DNA from: an uncultured Microbacterium sp.
GTDB taxonomy: Bacteria > Actinomycetota > Actinomycetes > Actinomycetales > Microbacteriaceae
Assembly (NCBI RefSeq): GCF_943912325.1
Contig: NZ_CALTTX010000003.1
Location: 25,620 to 89,619 of the forward strand
Direction of reading: 5' to 3'
DNA length: 64,000 nucleotides
Shown here: positions 14,645-22,884 of the stretch, piece by piece
How positions within the stretch are numbered: the first letter of the stretch is position 1
How the letters are laid out: each line of letters opens with the position of its first letter
Translations under genes and position numbers: made by a program
Notes under the pieces: model-generated
Databases searched by the model: none
The model's input: only the letters and a program-made list of their open reading frames with translations
Told to the model about the DNA's origin: nothing

Positions 14645-16323
14645 GCGAGCGCACGAGCGGGCGTTACCGACGTATCGTTCGCTTCGCCGCGGGGGTGCTC
14701 GCCGCGACCTGGTGGTTCGACATCTTCTTGCCGCGCATCGGGCTCGCTCGGTACTCCGAGCGCACCCGGCCCGCCCGCGCCCGGCGCGCCGCACGGCGCT
14801 TCCACGCTCTCGCGGTCGACCTCGGCGGGCTCATGATCAAGGTCGGGCAGTTCCTGTCTTCTCGCCTCGACGTGCTCCCGCCCGAAGTCACGGCCGAGCT
14901 CGCGGGGTTGCAAGACGAAGTTCCGGCAGTGCCGTTCGCGCAGATCCGCGAAGCGGCAGAAGCAGAACTCGGGATGCCTCTCGCGAGCGCGTTCGCGTCG
15001 ATCGACGAGCATCCCCTCGCCGCCGCATCGCTCGGCCAGGCGCATCGCGCGACCCTCACGCCCGCACTCGCGGCCGACGCGGGATTCACCGACGTGGTCG
15101 TCAAGATCCAGCGGCCGGGGATCGCCGAGATCGTCGAGATAGACCTCGCGGCGCTCCGCCGGATCGGTGGCTGGCTCGCGCGCGTACGGGTCGTCGCCGC
15201 GCGCGTCGACGCTCCGGCCCTCGTCGAGGAGTTCGCCGCGACGAGCCGTCAAGAGATCGACTACCGCAACGAGGCGCGCAACGCCGAGCGCTTCCGCGCC
15301 GCGTTCGTGCGCGACGGGCGCGTCGGCGTGCCCGAAGTCGCGTGGGAGCGGTCGACGAGCCGCGTGCTGACGCTGTCGGATGTCACGGCGATCAAGATCA
15401 CCGACGCCGACGCACTGCGCGCCGCGGGCATCGATCCGCGCGACGTCGCCGCGGGATTCGGGCGCGTGATGTTCGAGCAACTCTTCACGCTCGGGTTCTT
15501 CCACGCCGACCCGCACCCCGGCAACGTCTTCGTGACGCCCGGTGATCTCGATGAGGCATCCGGTCGCCGCACGTGGCAACTGACGTTCATCGACTTCGGC
15601 ATGATGGGCGAGGTCTCGCCGCAGTTGCGTGCGGGCTTGCGAAAAGTGCTGCTCGCCGTCGCCGCCCGCGACGGTCGGGCCCTCGTGTCGGCGATTTCGG
15701 ACGTCGGCGTGCTGTTGCCCTCGGCCGACACTCGCGACCTCGAACGCGCCATGACGGCGCTGTTCGCCCGCTTCGGCGGAATGGGTTTCGCGCAGTTGCG
15801 CGACGTCGATCCGCGCGAATTCCGTGCATTCGCCGACGAGTTCGGCGATGCCGTGCGCGCCCTGCCGTTTCAACTGCCCGAGAACTTCTTGCTCATCGTG
15901 CGCGCGGGGTCGCTCACCTCGGGGGTGTGCACGGCGCTCGATCCCGAGTACAACGCGTGGGACGCCCTCGAGCCGTTCGCGGCGACCCTCTTGCGTCAAG
16001 AGAGCGGCGGGATGGTACGCGATGCGGCATCGCAGGCGATGGGTGTCGCGCAGGCCACGTGGCGCCTGCCCGGGCGGCTCGACGCGCTCATCACGCGCGT
16101 CGACGACGGGTACCTCACGGTCGACACGTCGCGCCTCGAGAAGCGCATCACGGGGCTCGAGTTGCTCGCCCGCCGCATCCTCGCGGCGGTGCTGTTCGGG
16201 GTGTTCCTCATCGCGGGCGTGCTGCTGCGCGGCATCGATCAGCTCGGGGGAGACGTGCTCATGATCGTCTCGGCGCTGCCCCTGCTCTACACGCTGTTCG
16301 CCGGATTCTTTCGGCGTCGCTGA
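14641..16323 (+). CDS. AarF/UbiB (ABC1) family atypical kinase
   Basis: 560 residues starting at a GTG that overlaps the padR stop. UbiB-family motifs are present: the KxGQ motif (MIKVGQFLSSRLDVLPPEV), the Ala-rich loop (AAASLGQAHRA), the VVVKIQRPG strand with the catalytic Lys, ATSRQEIDYRNEARN, HADPHPGN and IDFGMMGE. One or two membrane segments are at the C-terminus (LFGVFLIAGVLLRG, VLMIVSALPLLYTLFAGFF). UbiB relatives act as ATPases in quinone synthesis or lipid homeostasis. A PadR-controlled copy is unusual for a housekeeping quinone factor. Confidence 0.88.
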   Translation: MSERTSGRYRRIVRFAAGVLAATWWFDIFLPRIGLARYSERTRPARARRAARRFHALAVDLGGLMIKVGQFLSSRLDVLPPEVTAELAGLQDEVPAVPFAQIREAAEAELGMPLASAFASIDEHPLAAASLGQAHRATLTPALAADAGFTDVVVKIQRPGIAEIVEIDLAALRRIGGWLARVRVVAARVDAPALVEEFAATSRQEIDYRNEARNAERFRAAFVRDGRVGVPEVAWERSTSRVLTLSDVTAIKITDADALRAAGIDPRDVAAGFGRVMFEQLFTLGFFHADPHPGNVFVTPGDLDEASGRRTWQLTFIDFGMMGEVSPQLRAGLRKVLLAVAARDGRALVSAISDVGVLLPSADTRDLERAMTALFARFGGMGFAQLRDVDPREFRAFADEFGDAVRALPFQLPENFLLIVRAGSLTSGVCTALDPEYNAWDALEPFAATLLRQESGGMVRDAASQAMGVAQATWRLPGRLDALITRVDDGYLTVDTSRLEKRITGLELLARRILAAVLFGVFLIAGVLLRGIDQLGGDVLMIVSALPLLYTLFAGFFRRR

Positions 16324-16405
16324 GCGGCATTTCGGGCGAGCCGAGCCAACGCGATTGGCGCACGCTGCGGCGGGCAGTGGAACCGTTCGATTTGCGTTCG
16401 CGGTA

Positions 16406-16424
16406 GTAGGTAAGGCTACCCTTA
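16406..16424. promoter_or_regulatory. DtxR/IdeR-type iron box over the siderophore importer promoter
   Basis: GTAGGTAAGGCTACCCTTA matches 15 of 19 positions of the DtxR consensus TTAGGTTAGGCTAACCTAA. It overlaps the -10 hexamer TACCCT (16417-16422), which lies 7 bases before the ATG at 16430. Iron-bound DtxR should block RNA polymerase here. Confidence 0.85.
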
Positions 16425-16429
16425 GGGCT

Positions 16430-17482
16430 ATGCACCGCAACCACACAGCATCCACACAGCACCGAATTCGCCCCGCACTCGCGCTCGCCGCCGGCCTTGC
16501 TGCCGCGGCTCTCGCCCTCACGGCCTGCTCGTCGACGCCCGCCACGACCGAGGGCGCCGCGCCCACGACGGTCGTCGTCGAGAACGCCAAGCCGACGCTC
16601 CACCTCGTCGAAGAAAAGGGCGAGAGCTCGATCGCCGAGGACCGCGACGTCAAGCGCGGCTCGGTCGAGGTCGCGTACCAGCCCTCGAAGGTCGTCACGT
16701 TCGACATCGCGACCCTCGACACCCTCGACGCGATCGGCGCGGGTGACTCGGTCATCGGCATCCCGCAGGTGGCGCTGCCCGAGTACCTGCAGAAATACGC
16801 CGACCTGCCCAAGGTCGGCACGCTCTTCGAGCCCGACTTCGAGGCCGTTGCGGGTCTCGAGCCCGACCTCATCGTGACGGCCGCGCGCAGCACGCCGCAG
16901 TACGACGAGCTGTCGAAGATCGCCACGACTATCGACCTCACGGGCGCTTACTCGGGCGTCTTCTCGCCCGCCGGTGGCCTCGAGCGTGCGACGCAGCTCG
17001 GCGAGATCTACGGCAAGCAAGACGAGGTCGCGAAGCACGTCGCTGCGGCCAACGACCTGATCTCGTCGATCAAAGGCAGGGCGACGGGAACGGCCCTCGT
17101 GCTGTCGGTCTCGGGCGGCGAGTACGGCGCGTACGGCGAGGGCTCGCGCTTCGGCTACTTCTTCGACGAGCTCGGCTTCACCCCGGCCGTCAAGGCGGCC
17201 GAGCTGCCCGGCGCCGAGGGTTCGCCGCACGGCGACACCGTCTCGAACGAGTTCATCCTGACGGCCAACCCCGACTGGATCATCGCGTTCGACCGCGGCG
17301 CGGCGACGGGTGAGAGCTCGTCGCTCGAGGCGACGCTCGACAACGAGCTCGTGAAGCGCACCACCGCGGGCGCCGAGGGCAACATCATCGCGTTGCCGGC
17401 GAGCGAGCTCTACATCGTGATCAACGGTCTGCAGGCGATCACGAACGTGCTGACGGTCGTTCACGACGCCATCGCCTCGTGA
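16430..17482 (+). CDS. siderophore ABC transporter substrate-binding lipoprotein
   Basis: 350 residues. A signal peptide (about residues 14-34) ends in the lipobox LALTAC, so it is a lipoprotein. The periplasmic-binding-protein type III fold follows: VVTFDIATLDTLDAIGAGDSVIGIP, KVGTLFEPDFEAVAGLEPDLIVTAARS and a long central helix. It resembles the FatB/YclQ/ViuP group that binds catecholate siderophores such as petrobactin. The promoter carries an iron box and appears leaderless. It is the first gene of a four-gene importer operon. Confidence 0.9.
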   Translation: MHRNHTASTQHRIRPALALAAGLAAAALALTACSSTPATTEGAAPTTVVVENAKPTLHLVEEKGESSIAEDRDVKRGSVEVAYQPSKVVTFDIATLDTLDAIGAGDSVIGIPQVALPEYLQKYADLPKVGTLFEPDFEAVAGLEPDLIVTAARSTPQYDELSKIATTIDLTGAYSGVFSPAGGLERATQLGEIYGKQDEVAKHVAAANDLISSIKGRATGTALVLSVSGGEYGAYGEGSRFGYFFDELGFTPAVKAAELPGAEGSPHGDTVSNEFILTANPDWIIAFDRGAATGESSSLEATLDNELVKRTTAGAEGNIIALPASELYIVINGLQAITNVLTVVHDAIAS

Positions 17483-17588
17483 CCCTTTTCATGGTACGAG
17501 CCTCGAGTCGCGGGGGCGCAGAGCGCTGAACCGGCTCTCACCCACCACGCTCATCATCGCGGGGGCGGTCATAACGGCCGCCCTCGCT

Positions 17589-18506
17589 GTGGCGTCTGTC
17601 TTCGTCGGGGTTGCCGACCTCGACCCGTTCGTGCTGTTCGCGAGCCGTCTACCCCGTACCCTCGCGCTCATCCTCGCGGGGTGCGCTTTCGCGATCACGG
17701 GCCTGATCATGCAGTTGCTGACGCGCAATCGCTTCGTCGAGCCGGGAACGACGGGAGCGACGGATGCCGCAAGCTTCGCGCTCCTCGTCGTGCTGCTGAC
17801 GACGCCCGGCCTTCCCGTCGGGGTCAAGGCGATCGTCGCGTCGCTCGGCGCCCTCGTCGGCGTCATCGGCTTCCTCGCGCTCGCGCGGCGGATTCCCGCG
17901 CGATCGAGCGTGCTCGTGCCGATCGTCGGCATCCTCTACGGCGGCATCATCGGCGCCGTGACGACGTTCATCGCGTATCGCGCCGACATGCTGCAAGAGC
18001 TGCTCAGTTGGGGGATCGGCGACTTCTCGGGGATCCTCCGCGGGCGCTACGAAATGCTGTACGTCGCGGCGATCGCCGCCGCGATCGCGTGGTTCGCGGC
18101 CGACCGGTTCACGGTCGCGGGACTCGGCGACGATGCGGCGCGTGGACTCGGGCTCGACACGCGCCGCGTTTTCGCCCTCGGGGTCACGATCATCGCCGTC
18201 GTGACCGGGATCATCATGGTGATCGCGGGCTCGCTGCCCTTCCTCGGGCTCATCGCCCCCAACATCGTCAGCCGCCTGATCGGCGACAACATGCGTCGCG
18301 CGGTGCCGCTCGTCGCGCTGCTCGGGGCCTCGCTCGTGCTCGCGTGCGACATCATCGGGCGGGTCGTGCGCTTTCCCTTCGAGCTGCCGATCTCGGTCGT
18401 CATGGGTGTCGTCGGCGGGGTCGTCTTCTTGTGGCTGCTGCTCAGCACCGCCCGGCCGTCCGAGGTGGGTGCGCGACGGCGCGATCCCGCGGGGGCGCAC
18501 CGATGA
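17589..18506 (+). CDS. FecCD-family siderophore permease 1 (apparent frameshift at the 5' end)
   Basis: The open frame from GTG 17589 gives 305 residues with the FecCD signature region (LAGCAFAITGLIMQLLTRNRFVEPGTTG, SLPFLGLIAPNIVSRLIGDN). This start would cut off most of transmembrane helix 1. A GTG at 17479 that overlaps the lipoprotein stop opens an N-terminus (VTLFMVRASSRGG) in a different frame, which ends at TGA 17527. One extra G in the G5 run at 17512-17516 would fuse them into a normal protein. The true gene is thus probably 17479-18506. Confidence 0.85.
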   Translation: MASVFVGVADLDPFVLFASRLPRTLALILAGCAFAITGLIMQLLTRNRFVEPGTTGATDAASFALLVVLLTTPGLPVGVKAIVASLGALVGVIGFLALARRIPARSSVLVPIVGILYGGIIGAVTTFIAYRADMLQELLSWGIGDFSGILRGRYEMLYVAAIAAAIAWFAADRFTVAGLGDDAARGLGLDTRRVFALGVTIIAVVTGIIMVIAGSLPFLGLIAPNIVSRLIGDNMRRAVPLVALLGASLVLACDIIGRVVRFPFELPISVVMGVVGGVVFLWLLLSTARPSEVGARRRDPAGAHR

Positions 18507-19504
18507 GCGTCTCAGCAGCGGCCCCCGCATCCCTGACCGACCGGCTCGCGCGAGCCTGGCGCTCCCCGCGCGTGCGCGTCTGGACTCTCGTCGCGCTCGC
18601 CGCCCTCGCGATCGTGCTCTTCCTCGCGACGGGCCTCCCTGCCCGCTGGGAGTACGCCCTGGGGTTGCGAGTGCGCACGGCGCTCGGTATCACGATTGCG
18701 GCGGCCGCCGTCGGAGCATCCACCGTCCTGTTCCAGACCATCACCGCCAACCGCATCCTGACCCCCGGAATCATGGGGTTCGACGCGATCTTCCTCATGA
18801 TCCAGGCTCTCGCGGCCTTCGTCATCGGCCCGTGGATCCTCGTCGCGGCCCCGGGCTGGGCGTCGTGGCTCGTGCAGGTGCTGTTGATGGGTGGATGCAT
18901 CGTCGGGCTGTACTGGTGGCTGTTCATCCGCCGGCGGCTCGACCTGCACGTCATCGTGCTCGCGGGCCTCGTGATCGGGGTGCTGTTTCGCTCACTGACC
19001 GCGTTTCTGCAGCGACTGCTCGACCCCGACACCTTCGCGATCGTGCAGAACCTCGCGTTCGCCAGCTTCACCTCGATCGACGCCGGTCTGCTCTGGCCGA
19101 CCGCGCTGCTCGTCGTGCTCGGGCTGTGCTCGCTCTGGCCGATCCGGCGTTCGCTCGACGTGCTCTCGCTCGGCGAAGAGCGGGCGGTCTCGCTCGGCGT
19201 CGAGCACCGGCGCGTCGTCATGCACGTCGTCATCGTGATCGCGGTCATGGTCGCAGCCTCCACCGCTCTCGTGGGTCCCGTGACGTTCCTCGGCCTCATC
19301 GTTGCGAACCTCGCCTACGGCGCCGTCGGGCACCGGCACGCGCGCAGCATTCCGGCCGCGATCGCGATCGGCGTCATCGCGCTCGTCGGCGGCCAGACGC
19401 TGCTGCAGCGCGTGCTCGGCTACGCGACCGAACTGCCCGTCGTGATCGAGTTCATCGGCGGCATCTTCTTCCTCCTGCTCGTGCTGACCGGAAGGGCACG
19501 CTGA
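18503..19504 (+). CDS. FecCD-family siderophore permease 2
   Basis: 333 residues, starting at an ATG that overlaps the previous stop (ATGA). It has about nine membrane segments. FecCD motifs are LGITIAAAAVGASTVLFQTITANRILTPGIMGFDAIFL and VGPVTFLGLIVANLAYGAVGHRH, the latter being the coupling loop to the ATPase. It pairs with permease 1 to form the channel. Confidence 0.9.
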   Translation: MSVSAAAPASLTDRLARAWRSPRVRVWTLVALAALAIVLFLATGLPARWEYALGLRVRTALGITIAAAAVGASTVLFQTITANRILTPGIMGFDAIFLMIQALAAFVIGPWILVAAPGWASWLVQVLLMGGCIVGLYWWLFIRRRLDLHVIVLAGLVIGVLFRSLTAFLQRLLDPDTFAIVQNLAFASFTSIDAGLLWPTALLVVLGLCSLWPIRRSLDVLSLGEERAVSLGVEHRRVVMHVVIVIAVMVAASTALVGPVTFLGLIVANLAYGAVGHRHARSIPAAIAIGVIALVGGQTLLQRVLGYATELPVVIEFIGGIFFLLLVLTGRAR

Positions 19505-19505
19505 G

Positions 19506-20258
19506 ATGATTTTCATCGACCACGTCACGAAGTCTCATGGCGATCTCGTCGCCGTCGACGACGTCGCGCTCGAGATCGGCCCGGGCCTCACGGCGATCAT
19601 CGGTCCGAACGGAGCCGGCAAATCGACGCTGCTGTCGATGATCGGCAGACTCGTGAAGACGGATGCCGGGGCGATCACGGTCGACGCGCTCGACGTCTCG
19701 ACGGCTCGCTCGCGCGACATCGCCCGCACGCTCGCGATCCTGCGGCAAGACAATCACCTCGCGATCCGACTGAGCGTCGAAGACCTCGTGGGATACGGCC
19801 GCTTTCCGCACGGCGGTTCGGGGCGTTCGCCCGAGGACCGCGCCCACATCGAAGACGCGATCGCGTTACTCGACCTCGGCGGGGTGCGCACGCGCTTTCT
19901 CGACGAGCTGTCGGGTGGTCAGCGCCAGCGCGCGTTCGTCGCGATGGCGATCGCTCAAGACACCTCGCACCTGCTTCTCGACGAGCCGCTGAACAACCTC
20001 GACCCGCGGCACGCGGTCGCCCTCATGAAGCTCGTGCGGCGCCTCGCGGCCGAGCGGGGCATGACGATCGTGGTGGTGCTGCACGACATCAACGTCGCGG
20101 CGCAGTTCGCCGACCGCATCATCGCCATGCGCGACGGCCGCGTCGTGCACGCGGGGCCCGTGGCCGAGGTCGTGACGTCCGAGAACCTCACGGCGCTCTA
20201 CGACACCCCGGCCCGGGTCGTCCACGCCGACGAGCGACGCCTCGTGCTGTGGGAATGA
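19506..20258 (+). CDS. siderophore ABC transporter ATP-binding protein
   Basis: 250 residues with all ATPase motifs: Walker A GPNGAGKST, Q-loop ILRQDNHLAIRLSVEDLVGYGRFP, signature LSGGQRQRAFVAMAIAQD, Walker B HLLLDEPLNNLD and H-loop VVLHDINVA. It powers ferric-siderophore uptake with the two upstream permeases, one base after the permease 2 stop. It is the last gene of the iron-box-controlled operon. Confidence 0.93.
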   Translation: MIFIDHVTKSHGDLVAVDDVALEIGPGLTAIIGPNGAGKSTLLSMIGRLVKTDAGAITVDALDVSTARSRDIARTLAILRQDNHLAIRLSVEDLVGYGRFPHGGSGRSPEDRAHIEDAIALLDLGGVRTRFLDELSGGQRQRAFVAMAIAQDTSHLLLDEPLNNLDPRHAVALMKLVRRLAAERGMTIVVVLHDINVAAQFADRIIAMRDGRVVHAGPVAEVVTSENLTALYDTPARVVHADERRLVLWE

Positions 20259-20291
20259 GCGCGCGGGCGCGCACTGGTAGGATCGCCTGTT

Positions 20292-20380
20292 GGAAGTGTG
20301 TCCGAGCGGCCGAAGGAGCATGGCTGGAATCCATGTAGGCGGGGTAACTCGTCTCGCAGGTTCAAATCCTGTCACTTCCG
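20292..20380 (+). tRNA. tRNA-Ser (GGA)
   Basis: The acceptor stem GGAAGTG (20292-20298) pairs with CACTTCC (20373-20379). The anticodon arm is CATGG-CTGGAAT-CCATG with anticodon GGA, there is a long variable arm typical of serine tRNA, and the T-loop reads TTCAAAT. It decodes UCC/UCU. Confidence 0.95.
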
Positions 20381-20391
20381 CTCTGCAGCGC

Positions 20392-20434
20392 CGATGAGCC
20401 TCAACCCGCGTCAGGGTTGGGGCTCATCGTTTTT
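20392..20434 (+). terminator. Rho-independent terminator after tRNA-Ser
   Basis: The stem CGATGAGCC..AACCC pairs with GGGTT..GGCTCATCG (20392-20429) and is followed directly by TTTTT. Confidence 0.85.
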
Positions 20435-20457
20435 CCCGCACCTGAGCGCGAGTGCGC

Positions 20458-20463
20458 TAGAAT
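20458..20463 (+). promoter_or_regulatory. -10 TAGAAT of the toxin-antitoxin operon
   Basis: TAGAAT lies 7 bases before the antitoxin ATG at 20471, suggesting a leaderless or near-leaderless transcript. Confidence 0.55.
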
Positions 20464-20470
20464 TCTGTAC

Positions 20471-20755
20471 ATGACGACACTCTCGTTGGCCGATGCGCGG
20501 GCGAACCTGTCGAAGTTGGTCGAGTCGGCCGTGTCGACGCACGAACGGTTCGACGTGACGAGAAACGGCGAGCGCGTCGCCGTGCTGCTGAGCGCCGACG
20601 ACTATGACGCGCTGCTCGAGACGGTCGACATCTTGAGTCGCCCCGACGAGATCGACGCGATCCGGCGCGGCCTGGCAGAGCTCGAGGCCGGCGACGTGTC
20701 GTCGGTCGACGACGTGCGCGCGGCCATGATCGCGCGCGGCCGCTTGACCGCATGA
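20471..20755 (+). CDS. Phd/YefM family antitoxin
   Basis: 94 residues beginning MTTLSLADARANLSKLVESA, the Phd/YefM dimerisation fold that binds the operon operator. RNGERVAVLLSADDYDALLET is the second conserved block, and the acidic C-terminus would wrap the toxin. I use ATG 20471 rather than the longer frame. Its last four bases overlap the toxin start. Confidence 0.88.
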   Translation: MTTLSLADARANLSKLVESAVSTHERFDVTRNGERVAVLLSADDYDALLETVDILSRPDEIDAIRRGLAELEAGDVSSVDDVRAAMIARGRLTA

Positions 20756-21024
20756 CCTCGGGGTACGAGGTCGTCTTCACGAGAAGCGCGCGGCGTGCCC
20801 TCGAGTTCGATCTGCCCGAGAAAGTCGCGGCCGCCGCGTTCGAGTTCATCATCGGAGCGCTCCGCGAGAACCCGCGCCGAGTGGGAAAGCCGCTTCGCGA
20901 ACCGCTCGCCCCGCTCTATTCGGCGCGCCGCGGCGAGTATCGCGTGATCTACCGCATCGTCGACGAGCGACTGGTCATCGAGGTCGTCTCGATCGTTCAC
21001 CGTCGCGACGCCTATCGACGCTGA
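20752..21024 (+). CDS. RelE/ParE family toxin
   Basis: A 90-residue RelE-fold protein: VVFTRSARRALEFDLPEKVAAAA, then GKPLREPLAPLYSARRGEYRVIYRI and a C-terminal VEVVSIVHRRDAYR with the basic catalytic residues (Arg, His/Arg near the end) of ribosome-dependent mRNA interferases. The gene overlaps the antitoxin by 4 bases. The module sits directly behind a tRNA gene. Confidence 0.88.
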   Translation: MTSGYEVVFTRSARRALEFDLPEKVAAAAFEFIIGALRENPRRVGKPLREPLAPLYSARRGEYRVIYRIVDERLVIEVVSIVHRRDAYRR

Positions 21025-21040
21025 TGCGCCGTCTCGGGAC

Positions 21041-22180
21041 TCATAAGCGCAGGGTGACGGATGCCACGGTGTTGGCCTCGATGAACGCGGTGTCGGCCTC
21101 GAACCCGAGGCCCGGCGCGCGCGGCACCGAGACGAGTCCGTCGTGCGCGAGGATCGGGCGGGTCGTGACGTCGCGGGCGTAGTACTTGTCGGAGCCCGAG
21201 ACGTCCGACGGCAGGGTGAATCCCGGCAGGGCCGAGAGGGCGACGTTCGCGGCGCGGCCGATGCCGAACTCATGCATCCCCCCGCACCACACCGGCCAAC
21301 CGGCCTCGGTCGCGAGATCGTGAGCCTCGACCGCGGCGGTGAGCCCGCCCATGCGCGAGACCTTGATGTTGAGCACGCTGCCGGCGTCGAGGGCGATCGC
21401 GGCGCGCAGATCGCCCGGCTCGTCGATCGATTCGTCGAGGCAGATCGGGGTCGCGAGCTCGTGCGCGGCGCGTGCGTGCAACACGAGCTCGCGCGGCGCG
21501 AACGGCTGCTCGATCATGAGCAGACCGCACTCGTCGAGCGCCCGCAGCACGGCGTGGTGCTCGGGCTCGTCGCGGTACGCGCCGTTCGCGTCGACGTGAA
21601 CGGGTGTGTCAGGAAACGCCGCGCGGGTCGCGCGCACCGGTTCGACGTCCCACCCCGGCGCGATCTTGAGCTTGACGCGCCGGTAGCCCTCGCCGACCCG
21701 CAGCGCGACCTGCTCGAGCAGTTCGTCGATGCTCGGCTCGATCCCGAGCGACACGCCCGCGGCGACCGTGTCGCGCGGGGGAGCGGACGACGTGGATGCC
21801 TCGGCGAGAGCCTCCGCGAGCGGTCGCTCATCGCGGGCCGCGGCGAGCGCCCAGGCGGCCATGTCAAACCCCGCGCGCGCGAACGCATTACCCCGCACCT
21901 TCGCGATGGCGCCGGCGAGCTCGGCCGGGTGCTCCCACTCGGTGCGCAGCACGATCGGCGCGATGTGCTCGTTGGCGATCCGCCAGCACGTCTCGACGGT
22001 CTCAGCGGAATAGAACGGCCCACTCGGGCTCGCGATCTCGCCCCAGCCGACGACGCCGTCGGCGGACTCGGCCCGCACGAGGATGTGCTCGAGCTCACGC
22101 TTCGCGTGCGAACTCGTCTCGAAGCGATGCACGAGCGGCAACCTGACGCGGTACAGGTCGAGCCGCGTGACGCGCGTCAT
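21041..22180 (-). CDS. N-acylamino-acid racemase / o-succinylbenzoate synthase (MenC-like, enolase superfamily)
   Basis: 379 residues. The enolase-superfamily MLE-subgroup residues are all visible: the KxK pair in RRVKLKIAPGWD, metal ligands in HVDANGAY, LMIEQPFAP and CLDESI, and the second catalytic Lys in NIKVSRMGG. Such proteins make o-succinylbenzoate for menaquinone, racemise N-acylamino acids, or both. The neighbours (acyltransferase, M20 hydrolase, no men genes) favour N-succinyl or N-acylamino-acid racemase. The ATG overlaps the stop of the SIS gene. Confidence 0.85.
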   Translation of the reverse strand: MTRVTRLDLYRVRLPLVHRFETSSHAKRELEHILVRAESADGVVGWGEIASPSGPFYSAETVETCWRIANEHIAPIVLRTEWEHPAELAGAIAKVRGNAFARAGFDMAAWALAAARDERPLAEALAEASTSSAPPRDTVAAGVSLGIEPSIDELLEQVALRVGEGYRRVKLKIAPGWDVEPVRATRAAFPDTPVHVDANGAYRDEPEHHAVLRALDECGLLMIEQPFAPRELVLHARAAHELATPICLDESIDEPGDLRAAIALDAGSVLNIKVSRMGGLTAAVEAHDLATEAGWPVWCGGMHEFGIGRAANVALSALPGFTLPSDVSGSDKYYARDVTTRPILAHDGLVSVPRAPGLGFEADTAFIEANTVASVTLRL

Positions 22181-22884
22181 GAGCGCGCTCCGAGCGCCGC
22201 CGAACCCGTTCGGGCGTGAGCCCCGGCATCCGTCGCCCCCTCGGGCGCTCCGTCCGAGGCCGACGACACATACAGGCCGAGGTCGCTCGCGAGCGCGTCG
22301 CGGTCGCGCAAGCGGCGACCCGCACCCTTCGAGCTCGCGATCGCGAGGCTCGCGACGAGGTGCAGCATGAGCGCGACCGACGTAGGCGAGTTCGCGTGCG
22401 ACGCGCTCGCGGCGCCGACGACGATGCGCTCGGTCGCGATATCGGCGAGCGGTGCGTCGGGGGCGTCGGTCACGAGCACGAGTTCGCCGCCGCGCGCGAC
22501 GTAGGCCCGCGCGAGCGAGACGGTCTCGATGCGATAGCGCTCGAGAGACACGGCGATCAGCACGTCGCCCGCGCGGATGTCGGTGAGCATGTCGAGCGAG
22601 CGCCCCGCCGCGCCGTCGAGCAGCGTGACGCCCGAGAGACCGGCCGACAGGTCGGCGGCGAGTAGCCCCGCGTAGGCCGTCGACTTGCCCGTGCCGAGCA
22701 CGAATCGCCGCCGCGCCGACACGATCGCGGCCGCGGCGTGCTCGACCGCGTCGGATGCCGCGGCCCGCGACAGCGCCGCTGAGAACTCCGCCCGCTGCTG
22801 ATCGAGCACGCGCTGCTTGAGCATCGACGCCGAGCGCCGGTTGACGTTGCGGTCGAATCGCTCCGAGGGAGTGTGAGCGGTCAT
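22177..22884 (-). CDS. SIS-domain protein (MurR/RpiR-like, no HTH)
   Basis: 235 residues. The SIS sugar-phosphate isomerase fold is recognisable from RRRFVLGTGKSTAYAGLLAADLSAGLSG, DVLIAVSLERYRIETVSLARAYVARGGELVLVTDAPD and the ANSPTSVALMLHLVASLAI helix. It lacks the RpiR-type helix-turn-helix, so a DNA-binding role is not supported. It could be an isomerase-like or ligand-sensing subunit. It overlaps the genes on both sides by 4 bases. Confidence 0.75.
   Translation of the reverse strand: MTAHTPSERFDRNVNRRSASMLKQRVLDQQRAEFSAALSRAAASDAVEHAAAAIVSARRRFVLGTGKSTAYAGLLAADLSAGLSGVTLLDGAAGRSLDMLTDIRAGDVLIAVSLERYRIETVSLARAYVARGGELVLVTDAPDAPLADIATERIVVGAASASHANSPTSVALMLHLVASLAIASSKGAGRRLRDRDALASDLGLYVSSASDGAPEGATDAGAHARTGSAALGARS

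Noticed and set aside
14533..16941. About 800-codon minus-strand frame opposite the ABC1 kinase and the siderophore lipoprotein
   Set aside because: Shadow of real genes in a high-GC genome; composition is unlike a protein and there is no plausible start.
22177..22884. RpiR-type transcription factor
   Set aside because: The N-terminal helix-turn-helix domain is missing; only the SIS domain is present.
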